A stretch of DNA of 64,000 bases from Chionis minor (lineage: Eukaryota; Chordata; Aves; Charadriiformes; Chionididae). The notes below the pieces were generated by a model. It searched no databases and had not been told where the DNA came from. It worked only from the letters and a program-made list of their open reading frames with translations. The DNA lies in the NCBI GenBank assembly GCA_013398295.1, contig VZSF01011130.1, positions 65,263 to 129,262 on the forward strand, read 5' to 3'. Positions 1 to 13,422 of the stretch are shown here, piece after piece (the stretch's first letter is position 1; each line of letters opens with the position of its first letter). The position numbers were made by a program, and so were the translations under genes.

Positions 1-2545
1 TCCCCTTGACATTCTATCTGCAAGTTTCCAAACTCAAATATGCATACACAGCTCACTTGCTGTTTTTTTTTTTTTTTTCCCCCAGCTTATTATTAATATA
101 GCTAGCCACTTAAAATTTTGCCAAACTTTGGAAATTATTTTTCTCAGTGGCTGCAGAAATCAATACTACCAGACTTAAAGTCACGTATACACATTCAGAA
201 ACAGATGTCAAAGCATGAAAACCAATGACTGACAGAATTACAGGAAATTCTGCTAACAGATAAAGATTGATAGGATGTTTCACTGGCATTTCGTGCCAAT
301 TTGCTAGGTGTTTAAATGTGTGCACAGAAGTAATCACAATGTTAGAGCAGTGGAGGCTGGAACCAGCATATCAACTTTGGAGTAAGGAGACTAGCCACCT
401 ACCCACTTTCTTCTTTGAAAAGAAGAAAGCAAGAAGGAAATGTTTCAATGTAAGTTTCATCTTTATTTCTTCACCTACTAAAGATATTTTTTTATTTTTT
501 TTTTTAATGATGGGAGGATTTTTTGGCAGGGCCAGACCCATGAAGGGAAAGTCGCAGTGTAGTGTTTACACGAGTGACAAGGCAAGCCAATGTATGACTG
601 TGCCACTGTGACATGCTACAAATCAGTATCATCACTAAATTAGCTGCATAGTCAGAGCTCATTTCTTTTTAAAAAACAGCATTGCCTAGTGAGGAAAAAA
701 ATGTTCCAATTATTCCCTATTAAAATGGAATTTTAGAAAAAAAAAATCCTGTGGTTTCGGCAATCAATTTATTAAATCTTACATAACTGTGTAGAAGAAA
801 AGGCTTTATATAAAGTGCTTTCTAAACTAATCCCCAACAGAAAGCTCTTTCACATCTGCTGGCTGCTAAGAATACTTCTGAGTCTTTCATCAGTCTAATT
901 CTGTCTGAATTTGACAGGATTATAGGAAGGCAAAAATAAACAGCTAGACGATTAGCTTTTCCTAAATCTTTCAAAACTTCAGGACAGTGAAAATGGGAGT
1001 AGAAAATTTGTAAAGCAAATTGCCCTATAGGAGATGGTTTCTTGTTTTGAAATGAAATGGGTATGATTCTAGAAAGAGATTTAAGGAAAATATTCCTTCC
1101 TGTGCAAATTAAACACTCATGAATAGCAACCGAATGAGGACATGCTCATGCTAAACCACTCTTGACCCAAGTTAAACAGACTTAGCACTTTCTTTGATGC
1201 TTCCAAAGAGATATTTAATATTATTCTTTATATGCTAGCTGCTTCCATGACCTCTGACTATTCTTGCACGACAGATCCTTTTTTCTCTTCAGTTTTTCAT
1301 GGCCATGTAATGCTTTAGTTTATACAGGAGAGAATGATTCACCGAGAATCTCAGAAGTTGGCCTGTAAGTGACAGCATTATGAAAGATTCATCGTAGAAG
1401 ACAGAGTTTTTTGCAAATAAATGTATTTGTATTACAGCTGTTCCCTGTATTTTTCTTTGAAGCTGCTTCTCTGTATGTGGTTGTAATTAGAAAAGGGAAA
1501 CAGGAGGTGCCAGCAGCATATGACGTATTGTCAGTCTTAACGAAGAGCACCCTGTTAAAACTTCTGTGTATGGCATATGAAGGTGGTGAATTTGGCGTAT
1601 GTGTGTTTGTATGCATGCATGGCTGAGTATGTTTCCTGAAATGTCCCAAAGCTTTAGGCTTTGAACAAAGGAATGTAAAAATACATGAGAAATTGCTAAG
1701 TGCTTTTTTTGTCATGCAAAGACCCATTTTTGCATAACATACTACTTAATACGAGTGGAAAAGTTGCTCTAAGGTCGTGTTATGAATGATATGTAGTGCT
1801 TCTGTTTAAAAACATGCAAGACACCACATAAATGCAATATAAATATGAAGTACATTAGTAAAGTAATTGCAAAAAAATTACACCTTTAATTTAAAGACTA
1901 AATTTTAAAATGTATTTAAACTGGTCAGCAAATTATGCTTTCTTTCCATGAAGTTTTAAGAATGTTAACCCAGTAAAAGTTTAAAATGCTTTTATATAAA
2001 GTACAAATATTTTATTTAGATTTGGTTTTCATTCCGCATATCTGGCAAATGCAGAACTTGTATGTTTTGCATGCTGCACCCATGAGCTTTTCAGCATTAC
2101 CTAATAAAAAGTTAAACTTCTGATGAGCCTCATTAGCTTTCTTATAACCTTTTCACTTTCACTTAACTTGTTTGATCAGTTTTTATATTGCTTTATTTTT
2201 GGTCATTGTAAAAAACTGGGCGAAACCCCCAGACTGAATCCTGGTGTAGCTGCACTGAAACTGTGGGACCAGTATGGGTAAACGTCTGTTGAAAAGCTGG
2301 CTACAGTTACTTGCAGGGGAAAATGGTTTCCTGAACCGCTTCATTAAATACTTGCTGGCTTTGGACTAATCCAAAATTTTGTTATGCATGTTTCTTCTTA
2401 TGAACTTGATTATTCACAGTTCAAAACCCAGTCACCGCGGACAATGAGTTCCAGAGACCGAATGCCTGCAGCACTTCAATGTACTGCCTTTCTTGTTCAA
2501 AAAAGTACCGGGGCGTACGATGCCAGGAAACGGGAATATCCTTAC
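1..2545 (-). other. EYS: EYS intron, 5' part only
   Basis: Non-coding stretch beyond the last EYS exon. It is AT-rich and includes a T16 run at 63-78. No LamG continuation, repeat family or other gene was recognised on either strand; the short open frames are not supported. Confidence 0.75.
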
Positions 2546-2707
2546 CTGACTGAGTACCCAAATGCTGTGCTGTGTAAAACAGGATACCGTCTGGAGATAG
2601 AGGCTGAAACTCTAGTTTGATATGGGTCTTATGCCGGATATAAAAGGGTGCAAATGACATCCATGATGACTCATTACTTCTGAAAGATGGATCACTAATG
2701 GAAATAT
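2546..2707 (-). CDS. EYS: EYS internal exon: first part of the next laminin-G domain (last EYS exon in this window)
   Basis: The acceptor ends TTTTTCAG and the donor is G|GTAAGG. It is a symmetric 1-1 exon of 53 whole codons, separated from the 18878-19050 exon by 16.2 kb. The translation has ISISDPSFRSNESSWMSF, then HIKLEFQPLSPDGILFYTAQHL, the N-terminal strands of a LamG domain. This is the domain that follows the EGF pair in EYS. It contains an N-E-S glycosylation sequon. Its start resembles that of the earlier LamG exon at 39901 (both have an I-x-I-S-x-P-S-F pattern), which fits duplication of a LamG unit. The following exon, with the rest of the domain, was not found between 1 and 2545, so the gene continues to the left. 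Confidence 0.95.
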
Positions 2708-5700
2708 CTGAAAAATACAAGAAGAAATGTCTTCTGAAAGATATTTTGAGAGGACTGCATTATTATGGCACCAGTTGTCTACAGGTATTTTATATAGTTC
2801 ATAGATGTTGTACATAATACTTCCAATTCTTCCCTTTCCAAAGACTAAAAATAACCCAAATACAGAATAAAACAGATAATAGCAAATCAATGCCATTTTT
2901 TCTTCTGCATGCCTTATTTTCATTAACAATAAAGCCCGTAACTGTAATGCATAATAAGCATGATCTTTTTAGTGTTCATTTTCAAAGAAATGTAAGTGTA
3001 AATTTTATATTGTTTAAAAATTCAAACGCAAAATATTTTTGCAGAAGCCAGAATAAACATTTATTTCATCACACAGGTGAAAACCTTAGTAGAGGATTTT
3101 TAATGAACTGCTTTGTGTGTCCTAAGAACGTACATTCTAAGCAGCATGAGTTTGTTAATTGCTGCTGAAATTTGCTTTTAGGCTAATCATACTGAGAGGC
3201 TTGATAATTCAAATTGTCCTATCTTAGACTGAAACGGAGCACTTTCGCACAATTACAGTGAAGATCCAATGTACACTTTTGAGCTACACACAACTTCATC
3301 ATTCTGTCTTACCACTTCGCTCAGTGCCGATTGTCCATATACCCCTATGAAAACTGGCTGATTAAAGTTCCTTCAGCTAGCTGATAAATGATTGTACTTT
3401 TCTGCTTTTTATATTACTTGAAACGGTTTCAATTTTTTCCCACTATAATGACATTACATATTTGAGATATAATTATATTAGTTATTAGCTAATTTGCTAT
3501 TGATTGTTAGTTTGCTGTATTTGTGGGTTCACTGGAATAAGTTAAGCTATTAAGAGGTGCAGGGTCCATTTAGACCTGTGTGTGTTAAGCCCTTTTTACA
3601 ACTTAATTAACAGCAGTACTACATGCCTGAACTCTTAAGTGCGGCTCCCCTCACTTTTCACAGCTTTCTGCTGAAGTTATGCCATTTCTGTTACAAGAGG
3701 CTGACGTTTTTCTTCATTTTGGTACTCCCAGTTTCATGGCTTTGTAGTAACTTGCTTTCAGTCAAATACATGTTCGAGCTGTTCTGAGGGTGCATTCCTA
3801 GGCAACCTCATGCTGCCTTTCCACACTCGAGTTTTCTGCGTAGCATCTGCTCGTGAGTCCACTTGCCATCCGGTTCCACCTTGTGCTGCTTATGACAGAT
3901 GGGCTGCAGTTGTGAGAGTGGCGTACAGTCAGCATGCCACAAGACTTGGTAATTCGTCCAGCTGTCACACGACCTCTCTCAGAACAGGATTCAAGGTGTT
4001 CCTGGTGGACTGTGTCCGGCAGACAGATGCACCGCTGTACAGGAGCCAAGTTTCTCACCTGCTATCGGCGTAACGACTTGAGGCTGCCCCTCAAGTGGGT
4101 AGTACAATACAGCTGGCCTTTCTGTTCATCCCCCCTCCCCAGACTGAGGTTAATACTCCTGAGGACAGTGCGTGGATTTAACCTCACAAATTCTCAGTCA
4201 GTCTAAAAGTCAGTTTCAGTCTCTGGAGTATCAGTTATAACCGATTTATGAAACGCTTGAGTGATCAGAATCAGGCTTTTGATGAGCCCGATTGTAATTT
4301 TTAATGAGCCGTGTTGTTACTCAGCCTATCTATATATTCTCATGCAAACACATTACTTTTTAACCAATCACTCCCACCCTACGCATCATAATAGCTGTTA
4401 CGACACCAAGGCTATGCAGTGGCTGCAGTAATTATTACATAATATCAGAAATGTGAAGTTCCTGGCATCGATACTTACAAGCTGACAGAAATGAAAATAG
4501 TTTTAAGAGCAGCAATTATCCTGGAAGATAAATAGCAATACAACTTGCTAAACAGATTGAGTCACGTAATTTATTTCACTAAAACTTACAAACACTATCA
4601 GATACAAAAGACATAATACTTCATAATTTTCATATGAATTTTTAAGTGCTTGTATTTTTTTAATAGGTAAGAGACAATGTTCTCCATTAGTAGCTAAAGA
4701 TGTAATCCCTATATCGATGTCTTCATATTTAAAAATCACTCAGAAAAAATAACTCCTTTTGTCCATGGACATTTTTGTTTTATTCATTATTTGGATGTCA
4801 GTCTTCGCTCAGCAAATTTTTGCACAGCAAGACTTACATATGGAGGAGCTGTGCCACAGCGGTCAATCTAATATTAAAATATGCTGCTGCTTAAAACGTC
4901 AGATGAGGTGAACTGTGCAATGGGGCACCTGAAAGGCTCCATGTCAGATTCAGCTTCACTTTGTCAACGTAGTTAATTCTTTACTGCTTCTGAAAGAAGC
5001 ATGGACAATGACTGGTGTGCACACAAAACGTGCAGCTGCAGCGGGACTGAAGTGCTACGTTGCTTATCATTGGGAGGTATATGGAAGGAAGATTACTATG
5101 ATAAAAAGCCTTGGAGCAGAGAGAGAAAACAAGGATGAAAAAAGGTGGTTTTTACAGTATCATTCAGAGAAGGAATTAAATCCATGGCTTTACATTGCAA
5201 ACAGAGTATTAAAAAATAACACCCACATCTTCAGCAGTCAGAATGCTTTAGAAAGGAATCATTACCCTGATTTATTGATAGCAAATAAAATAGTCTATTT
5301 AATATATTTAATTCTGAAACTGCCAAGATGCAAATATTTTATTCCCATTTTACTAAAAACCTGCTTTTATTCACAATAACCGTATCTAAACAAATGTCAG
5401 AAAACAACATATTTTGCCACAATGCCACAGGATTAACTACAGGAAGTACTAGAATGACTTGTAATTTGCTTGTAAATTATCTGTAGATCCTGTAAGTACT
5501 AGTTATATGCATGGAAAAGATCTGACTTGACAGGTACATGGCAATGTACACCCATACCTCAGAACAGAATGCTTTAACTCTGCTGCAGCGCACAGAGATA
5601 ATCAGTATAAAATTTAATTTTTGCGAAATTTAATCTATAGCTAGACAAACTTTTAAGGTGAAGAATAAGACAATTTAAGCTTTTCAGTTTGCTTTTATGG

Positions 5701-6434
5701 CAGGCATGTGAAAAACTAACATGTCATGTCAAATGCTGAGGTACTTTACTGTTGTTTCCTTGGCAACAATCTTTTTTTTCCCACCTAAGATAAGGAAATA
5801 AGAAGCTTGGCTAAATTTACACAAGACAGTTCATGTATTACACATCTTGCTCCAGCGAAACTCTTTGTGAAAACAAAGGAGGTGAATGGATGCCTTTGCC
5901 AGTCCTGTAAGCTAAATTTGTAGAACTTGTGCTGTGTAACTACAGCATTCCTCACTAAGGCGCTCAGCACTGTGCGGTGCATTGTAAGCACAACAGGCAT
6001 TTACGCAAACATTTCTGTATCTGATTAATGACTTGCTTTTCGAAGATGAGTACTAGTATCTGATGAAACTATACATTTCTAAATGATGCCCAGAGAAACT
6101 CTAAATCCCTTTAGACCAGTTAGAGCTATGGGAACACAACGTTCCTGCAAGCACTGTTGCTGAAGCGTGCTTTTCTTTTCCCTCCTGTGCATTAACACCT
6201 TCCAGGTTTCTTGTGCTGGCCTCGTTTGATCAGCCCTGTAATGCTCACGCATCCTCTTCAACTGCTGTCATGAACAAAGCTTTCCAGGTTATTCTTGCAG
6301 CTCCAGTCCCACCACTGAAGCAGAAGTGCTTCTACACATCCCGGTCTACATTTTGATGACATTACATTTTGGTAAGTTTTTCCTAGCAGCTTGTTGCCAC
6401 AAAACTTTGAGCAAGCCCATCTTGCTGTTCAGCA

Positions 6435-7010
6435 TGTCCAGGAAACTTGCAGTGGAAGAGCAAAACCTGAAGAAACTGATATCAAACTCCAAGATGGAAG
6501 CACAGAGGCTGTGGAAACAGACCTGGGCTACCCAGCGGGAATGCAGAGCGAAGGCCTGAGTTGAACAGGGATGGATTTAGGAGTCAAAACTCAGCAGAGG
6601 TTGAAACTGGCAAGGGATGTGAAGGGAAACAAGAAGGGCTTTCAACAGGAAAGCTAAGGAAAATGTGAGGCCACTCCTCAAAGGAGTGGGGACCTTGTGA
6701 CAAAGGACATGGAAAAAGCTAAAATACTCAAAGCCTTGTTTGGCTCATTTTTCACTCGGTAAAGCCTGATCAAGCCTCCCTGAGCCTGGTAGCTGAGCTT
6801 GGGGAAGTGGAACACTATCTATGGGAGAGGAGAAATTCGGGAGCACATCAGCCAATCAGACACACACATGGGCAGGGCACCGGCCAGGATGCATCCCTGA
6901 GTGCTGAGGGAGTTGCCGAATATCACTGTGAAGCTGCTCGCCATCACTAAGCTCTGAAAGGTCATGACAATCACAGAAAGTTCCTGATGACTGGAGGACA
7001 GCAAAACATC
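6435..7010 (+). repeat. Degenerate CR1 LINE fragment, sense strand
   Basis: The plus strand carries recognisable CR1 ORF2 text between the endonuclease and reverse-transcriptase regions. One piece encodes a segment like EAQRLWKQTWATQREC. Further on come the phrases GGGGACCTTGTGACAAAGGA and AAAGGTCATGACAATCAC, which resemble CR1 ORF2 around the RT N-terminus. Stops and indels are frequent, so it is an old, dead copy. The ends are approximate. Confidence 0.75.
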
Positions 7011-8319
7011 ATGGTTTGGATCGACAGGTCACTCGGTGATACTAACTAGCTGTATCAGTTGCTTTCCTTCTCTCCAATCCTTTTTTGCAACTAAATGCAA
7101 CAAACCAGATTTTTCACAGAACCCTGCCACTTACCACCATAAATCTACTGTCATGACCACAAGCCATAATTCTGCCTCAGTAACTGTTTCATTTTGGTGG
7201 TGTTAGAAGCCAGGCTTGCTGTCAGGGAGCAGTGAGGGCTGGGAGCCTGGAGCCAGGGGCCAGGAGTGATATAACGTGGCTGGCCAGGCAGAGTTCCCTC
7301 CAGCCAGAGCGCTGCCCACAGTGAGGTGAGCAGGACAAGCCCGGGGGCAGCAGCCAGGTCAGCCCCCGAGGCCAGGTCACGGAGCGGATCCACAGCAATG
7401 AGGCAGGTGTTGAGGTCAAGCCTGCAAGTCAGTCTGTGGGTCATAGTCGAGGTCCAGATCACCAGGGCCAGGTGATGGATACGATGCTGCTGCAGTGTAC
7501 TTCAGCGAGGGATCAAAGGCAGGAACCTCTATTTGAAAGGCGCCCCTGAGCAATGCAGGAGGAAGCTCCTGCTGGGGCTTCTCAGTAGAGCCATCTTCCA
7601 GAACAGACACCAGCCTCCCCTCTAGCCTGGCTCCGAGACCAAGCAGACAAAGCCTCAGGAAGTGGTGGGAGGATGCACTCCAGGTTCATCAGCAATAAAC
7701 ACCTGTCTGAAAGCTTTAAATTCCACAGTCAGAAATTTTCAGTGGTTTTAATCCTTCATAGAGAGAGAGAGTGAGCAGCTCCACCAGTTGCTTTTTGCAT
7801 TTTGGAAAACAATGACAAATACGGCTGTATGAAAATCTTCATATTGAGATCCAATTTACTTAAGGTTGTAGTTCAAAGATTACTGATATTGTATGGACAT
7901 TTTTTTTTACTGTGTAAATATTTGGAAAAACTGAAAAAAATTAATTTCACCTTATCTAAATGGAAATGTCTTCTGTTGAATTTCCTTAGTTTAATCTTTG
8001 AAGAGCTAACTTTTCATAACTTTTAAACTAATTCACAAAAAAGTATAGTTCCACTTCCATTTTTAGTGCAGTAACAAGTAGAGCTTGTTAACAAAAGTAC
8101 CGATTATTAACACAACTTGAACAGAACAGTTAGAACAATGCACTTTGAAGGCTGTAATTTTGCCAGACCTGGAGCCATTAGTATTCCTTGCTGTCGCTGA
8201 GGAGGAGACACTGAGGCAATCATTATTCTGAGCAATACTGGAACAAAAGATTACAATTTTCTAAGTGAAGTCTACAGTTCTGTTTGTTTTTGTTGCAGTG
8301 GAGTTGTAATCTCTACTGC

Positions 8320-8345
8320 TAGCTAATTAGAGAACTAATTAGCTA
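8320..8345. repeat. Perfect inverted repeat, 11-bp arms
   Basis: TAGCTAATTAG, spacer AGAA, then CTAATTAGCTA. Each arm includes TAATTA, a core homeodomain site. Not linked to any recognised repeat family. Confidence 0.8.
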
Positions 8346-9839
8346 AGAAGTAACATCTAGGAGCATATGGCTAAATCCCTAAAGAGATCTCTGGTTTTCC
8401 AAAGCCTAAAATAGCTGTTACTAGCCAAAGTCAAGACCGTAGACCTCAGTCTTTCTGTACGACACAATATAAGAGATGAATGCCTAAGAATAAGTCACAT
8501 GAGCCGGCAAATTGTAGTGGGAGCAGCTATGAAACCTCAGTACCAGGAAACCAATTGGACCAGAAACCTGAACCTGATTCTCCTGCATCTGAGGATATGG
8601 ATATTATAGCCGGGATATGCATAATTTCTATTTCTTCTGTCCAATGAACATCTCAGCAAACAAAAATTTCCTAGAAGACATTAGATGATAGAGGAAAAAA
8701 AGAAAACCTTTCATATTCAATCACTCAGTAGTTATTATTATATTCTGTGAGGATATGACAGATACGGGTTCAAGTATTTGCATCATGACAGTGAAAATGA
8801 ATGCCTAATCACTAAGCAATTAGGAAAATGTGATACAAACAAAATCTGCAAGTGTTTAGTCCATTCCTGGCTTTGGTAGTAAGCTTATTTTAGATACTGA
8901 AATGCTCTTAAGATGCTTTCAAGATGAAACCTGCAAGAAGCATCCAGTCAGAGGTTCCCTTACTGGGATCATTTCTGCACTGGAAGCCTTTGGCTGTCTA
9001 AAGACAGAGTCCCCATTAAGTGGGACTGTGAGTATCTCAATGCAGCCTGATAAAGCAATTGGTAAAAAATTAAGTATCTAAAACTTTGTTAATCTAGTTT
9101 CAAACCAAGATTTTCATTTACTTGTATCTTGGACTGGATTTAGTCTGACAACAGTGCAAGTGTGCTTTGGGAAGGACTGGAGTATAAGCAAGCTGGTATT
9201 CTGCATATTATTTTAAGAGTAATTAAGTCAGGGAAAGAGATTACTATATAATCAGAGGGATTAATTTTGGCATTGAGACACTTACATTTAGCTGTCTACA
9301 CATACTATTTATAGGTGTAAAAAATACCCATCATGGTCAACTACAACATAAGACAGGATTCAATTGCTTAAATGTGTTTGTCACTGGCCATTGAGATGCT
9401 TCAGCATATCCAGGCGATGCACATGGGCCTGGCTGGTAAAACAGCAAACACAGGACCTGCTGCAGCTGGCAGCTGTGAGGGATATAGGGCAGCAGGTAAC
9501 CAGGGCCTGTTTTCAGGCAACTCATTAGCATCACTATGCAACACAGTCAACAGATCCAGAAAGACAGTCACCTTATCCTGAAATAGCCTCCTCCAATCCT
9601 CCATTCTGTTTTCTAAATGTAGGTACCTCCTGTTACTTTTTCACAACCTCTCTTGCCTTACCTTCATGTGCCCTTTGAGAAGGGCACAGGTGTCCAGCAG
9701 GTCTTGTGCAATATCCATGAACCCTGTCTGGATGCATCCAGATCCAATTTTGAATGCCAGGGCATCTCAAACAGCACTAAGCACCTACATCTAGAGAAAC
9801 TTATCACCTAAATAGCTTCACTGACGCTATTTACTACAT

Positions 9840-10160
9840 GTTAAGGGCGCACAGTAAGCTTGCTACCTTGGACTTCAGGACAGAACACTTTGGCCTCTTC
9901 AGGGATCTGCTTGATGGAGTACAGTGGGATAAAGCCCTGGAAGGAAGAGGGGCCAAAGAAAGCTGGCTAACATCCAAGGACCACCTCCTCAAGCTCAGGA
10001 GCGGTGGATGCCCTGTCCCTGGAAGTGTTCAAGGCCAGGCTGGATGGGGCTTTGAGCAACCTGGTCTAGTGGGAGGTGTCCCTGCCCATGGCAGGGGGGT
10101 TGGAACAAGATGAACTTTAAGGTCCCTTCTAACCTAAACCATTCTATGATTCTGTGATTA
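9840..10160 (+). repeat. Internally deleted CR1 LINE fragment with intact 3' end
   Basis: The left part (about 9840-10002) is CR1 ORF2 just after the endonuclease: translation includes LATLDFRTEHFGLFRDLL and DKALEGRGAKESW. The right part (about 10003-10160) is the CR1 3' end, including GTTCAAGGCCAGGCTGGATG and the terminal ATTCTATGATTCTGTGATT. The reverse-transcriptase region that should lie between them is missing. The 3' end closely matches, in inverse orientation, the CR1 end at 42194-42333. Confidence 0.85.
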
Positions 10161-12236
10161 ACCATAATGGGAACTTACACATCGAACTCATATGAAGATA
10201 CTTAAATCTATGTGCTTTTGCCTTTAAAACCAGTTCCTACCCTTGACACAGTTTCTAACTCTGAACACCTTCACAAAGTAAGGTGACTAGCATATTTCCA
10301 GCAAATCGTTCATGCTCATAGAGGAAGTCTGAAAATAATTCCAGCGCCATCCTGCTAAGTGCTAGTTAGTTGGCTGTATCTTGTTCTTATTCAATTGGGT
10401 AACTGGAGCAAATGGTAAGTGCATGATTGAATTTTTATTGGGACATCATGTCACTCATGCCTGGCCTGGTGCAGATGGCATTACTGTTGTACTGCATATC
10501 AATTCCTTTATTTTGTCATGCACCGCTTCTGCTTGAGTTTATATACGACAGACAAATCCATGGCATGCATTTAAGTGGGCAACTCACTTAATTCTACTTG
10601 ACATTTTAAATTATGCAGATAAATAGTACAAATGCATGTTTTCTTGCGCGTACCACAAGACTGTTACTGATAAATCCGAAAGTTTAGATTGCTTTTTAGG
10701 TAAAACGTTAACAACACCTTTTATCCTTATAGGACATGACTGCTGTAACTATTATTTAAAGATTTTTCCTATGTTGCCACAAGGTTTCAAAAAATTATAA
10801 TGGAGCAGTAAGTTTGATGGAACCAGTGTTGCTTAAATGACTAAGAGAACACAATAGTTACTGTGATTCATAACAACAAGCTAATAAGTGCCTGTGATTG
10901 TCCTTTGAATGGTTAAACATAAACCCACAAACTTCCAAATAATAGCTATTAAAGAGTCTGTGCATTAAGTCAGCAAGTCTAACTGCACTGTCAGACGAAT
11001 CCAACATATGCACACACATGCGCTTGCGTGTTTATACACAAGGCATCTTGTCATGTAAAAGTCTTGAGCTAAATCATACTGTGAATTAATTTGTTTTACA
11101 GTAGCAGTCAAAATATGTCAAGTAATGTTCTAGACTATGTAGAAAGAAAAAGATCTTTACAGTGAAAATTATTCCAAAAGTGAGTTTCTTCTATTTTTCA
11201 TTCATTCATCATGACTATGAAGATGGATTAAATAGTTAGAGAACTGTGGCTACTTTTTTTTTTTTTCCAGTTTATCAGGTATTTTCAAAAATTTGCTTTA
11301 TTTTCGTAACAGAATAATGGAATTTGTCATCAGAATAATATCTAGAAAATTGACTTGAGTTGATAAACCGGGCCAAAGGAAGTTGTTTGCCATTTTTTCA
11401 CCAAGGAAATGGCTTTAGTGCTTGACAAATATCTCATTAAATTGAGGACAGAACAACAAAAAGCTCTTTACATTTGCTTTCTTTTTTTCAAGAGCTGTAT
11501 GTTGACAGGCAGTATTTGTAGCTACAGAATTCAGAGACTAATATATAGTTGAAGAAACCTATTTATTACTTATTTCTTATTTGAAAAGGGTAGTAGCATT
11601 CCATTATGATGCCTTGAAGTCAAGAAAAAATATTTTAATAGATTTTATGAAAGTATGTGGCACAAACTAATCCTGCTAAAGAAAGCTGCTGAATAATTTA
11701 AAATTTATAGAAATATTGTGAGGGAAGTCAGGCTTATTTTAGCCACTGGCAATTCTTCTCCAATACTGCCATCTATAGAATCTTTCAAATATAGCATTGC
11801 TGTCCCCTTAAATGAAAATATTATCAGGTCTGTGAAATCTCATAATTAACTAATCTGAAATTATATGTCTTCTTCATTCCTCTGCAAAATAGAGTATATT
11901 TTCAAAGACATAAATTTCATATGCTTAGTCACAGAATTACAGAATCACAGAATGGTAGGGACTGGGAGGGACCTCTGGAGATCATCCAGTCAAACTCTCT
12001 TGCTAAAGCAGGGTCACCTACAGCAGGTTGCACAGGATGATGTCCAGGCAGGCTTTGAATATCTCCAGAGAAGGAGACTCTACAGTTTCTCTGGGCAGCC
12101 TGTTCCAGGGCTCTGCCACCCTCCAAGTAAAGAAATTCCTCCTCATGTTCAGATAGAACTTCCTGTGTTCCAGTTTGTGTCCGGTGCTCCTTGTCCTGTC
12201 ACTGGGCACCACTGAAAAGAGTCTGCCCCCCTCCTT

Positions 12237-13422
12237 TTAACACCCACCCTTTAGATATTCATAAACATTGATGAGATCCCCTCTCGATCTCCTCTTCTCC
12301 AGGCTGAACGGACCCAGGTCTCTCAGCCTTTCCTCATAAGAGAGGTGCTCTGGGCGCCGATCATCTGTGTAGCTCTCTGCTGCTCTCCAGTAGTTCCTTG
12401 TCTTTCTCGAACTTTGGGGCCCAGAACTGGACACAGTAGTCCAGATGTGACTCCATCAGGGCAGAGTAGAGGGGGAGGATGACCTCCCTCAATCTGCTGG
12501 CCACGCTCTTTTTAATGCACCCCAGGATGCCATTGGCCTGCTTAGCCACAAGGGCACATTGCTGGCTCATGGTCATCCTGTTGTCCACCAGGACACCCAG
12601 GTCCCTCTCTGCAGAGCTGCTTTCCAGCAGGTCAGCCGCTAACATGCTGGTGCGTGGGATTATTCCTCCGCAGATGCAGTACCCTACACTTGCCCTTGTT
12701 GAACTTCATTAAGTTCCTCTCTAGCCTGTCCAAGTCTTGCTGTATGGTAGCACAGGTGTGTCAGCCACTCCTCCCAGTTTTGTATCGTCAGCAAACTTGC
12801 CTTCATCCAGGTCACTGATGAATATGTTGAACAAGACTGGACCCAGTACTGACCCTTGGGGAACACCGCTAGCTACAGGCCTCCAGCTAGACTGTGCGCC
12901 ACTGATCACAACCCTCTGAGCTCTGCCATTCAGCCACTTTTCAATCCACCCCACTGCCCACTCATCTAACCCACACTTCCTAAGCTTGCCTATGAGGATG
13001 TTATGTGACACAGTGTCAAAAGCCTTCCTAAGTTGAGGCAGGTAACCTCCACTGCTCTCCCCTCATCTACCTAGCCAGTTATGCCATCGTAGAAGGCCAT
13101 CAGATTGGTCAAGCATGATATCCCCTTGATGAATCCATGCTGCCCACTCCTGATAACCTTCTTTTCCTCCAGATGCTTGGAGATGATGCCCAGAATGAGT
13201 TGTTCCATCACCTTTCCAGGGATGGAGGTGAGGCTGACTGGCCTGTAGTTTCCTGGGCCTTACCTTCTTGCCCTTTTTGAAGACTGGAGTGACACTGGCT
13301 TTCCTCCAGTCCTCAGGCAGCTCTCCTGTTTTCCGTGACCTTTCAAAGATGATGGAGAGTGGCTTAGCAGTAACATCTGCCAGCTCCCTCAGCACTTGTG
13401 GCTGCACCCCATCCAGGCCCAC
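12237..13422 (-). pseudogene. CR1 ORF2 reverse-transcriptase remnant
   Basis: Broken reverse-transcriptase coding region spread over several frames. The N-terminal part (13063-13422) begins MGLDGVQPQVLREL and includes LSIIFERS and VTPVFKKGKK. The central part (12721-13011) has [14 protein letters not shown] and the catalytic FADDTKLGG. The C-terminal part (12361-12645) has [16 protein letters not shown] and [10 protein letters not shown]. Compared with the copy at 61965-62900, about six residues between DLDEG and KFADD are absent. The product would have copied CR1 RNA at the insertion site, but this copy is dead. Confidence 0.88.

Noticed and set aside
2421..2545. Extension of the LamG frame past the 2546 donor
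   Set aside because: Residues after the donor do not match a LamG continuation and a good GTAAGG donor sits at the boundary; it is intronic read-through.
5008..5379. 123-codon plus-strand frame
   Set aside because: No domain, no coding-like composition and no splice context; within the range expected by chance in a 64 kb window.
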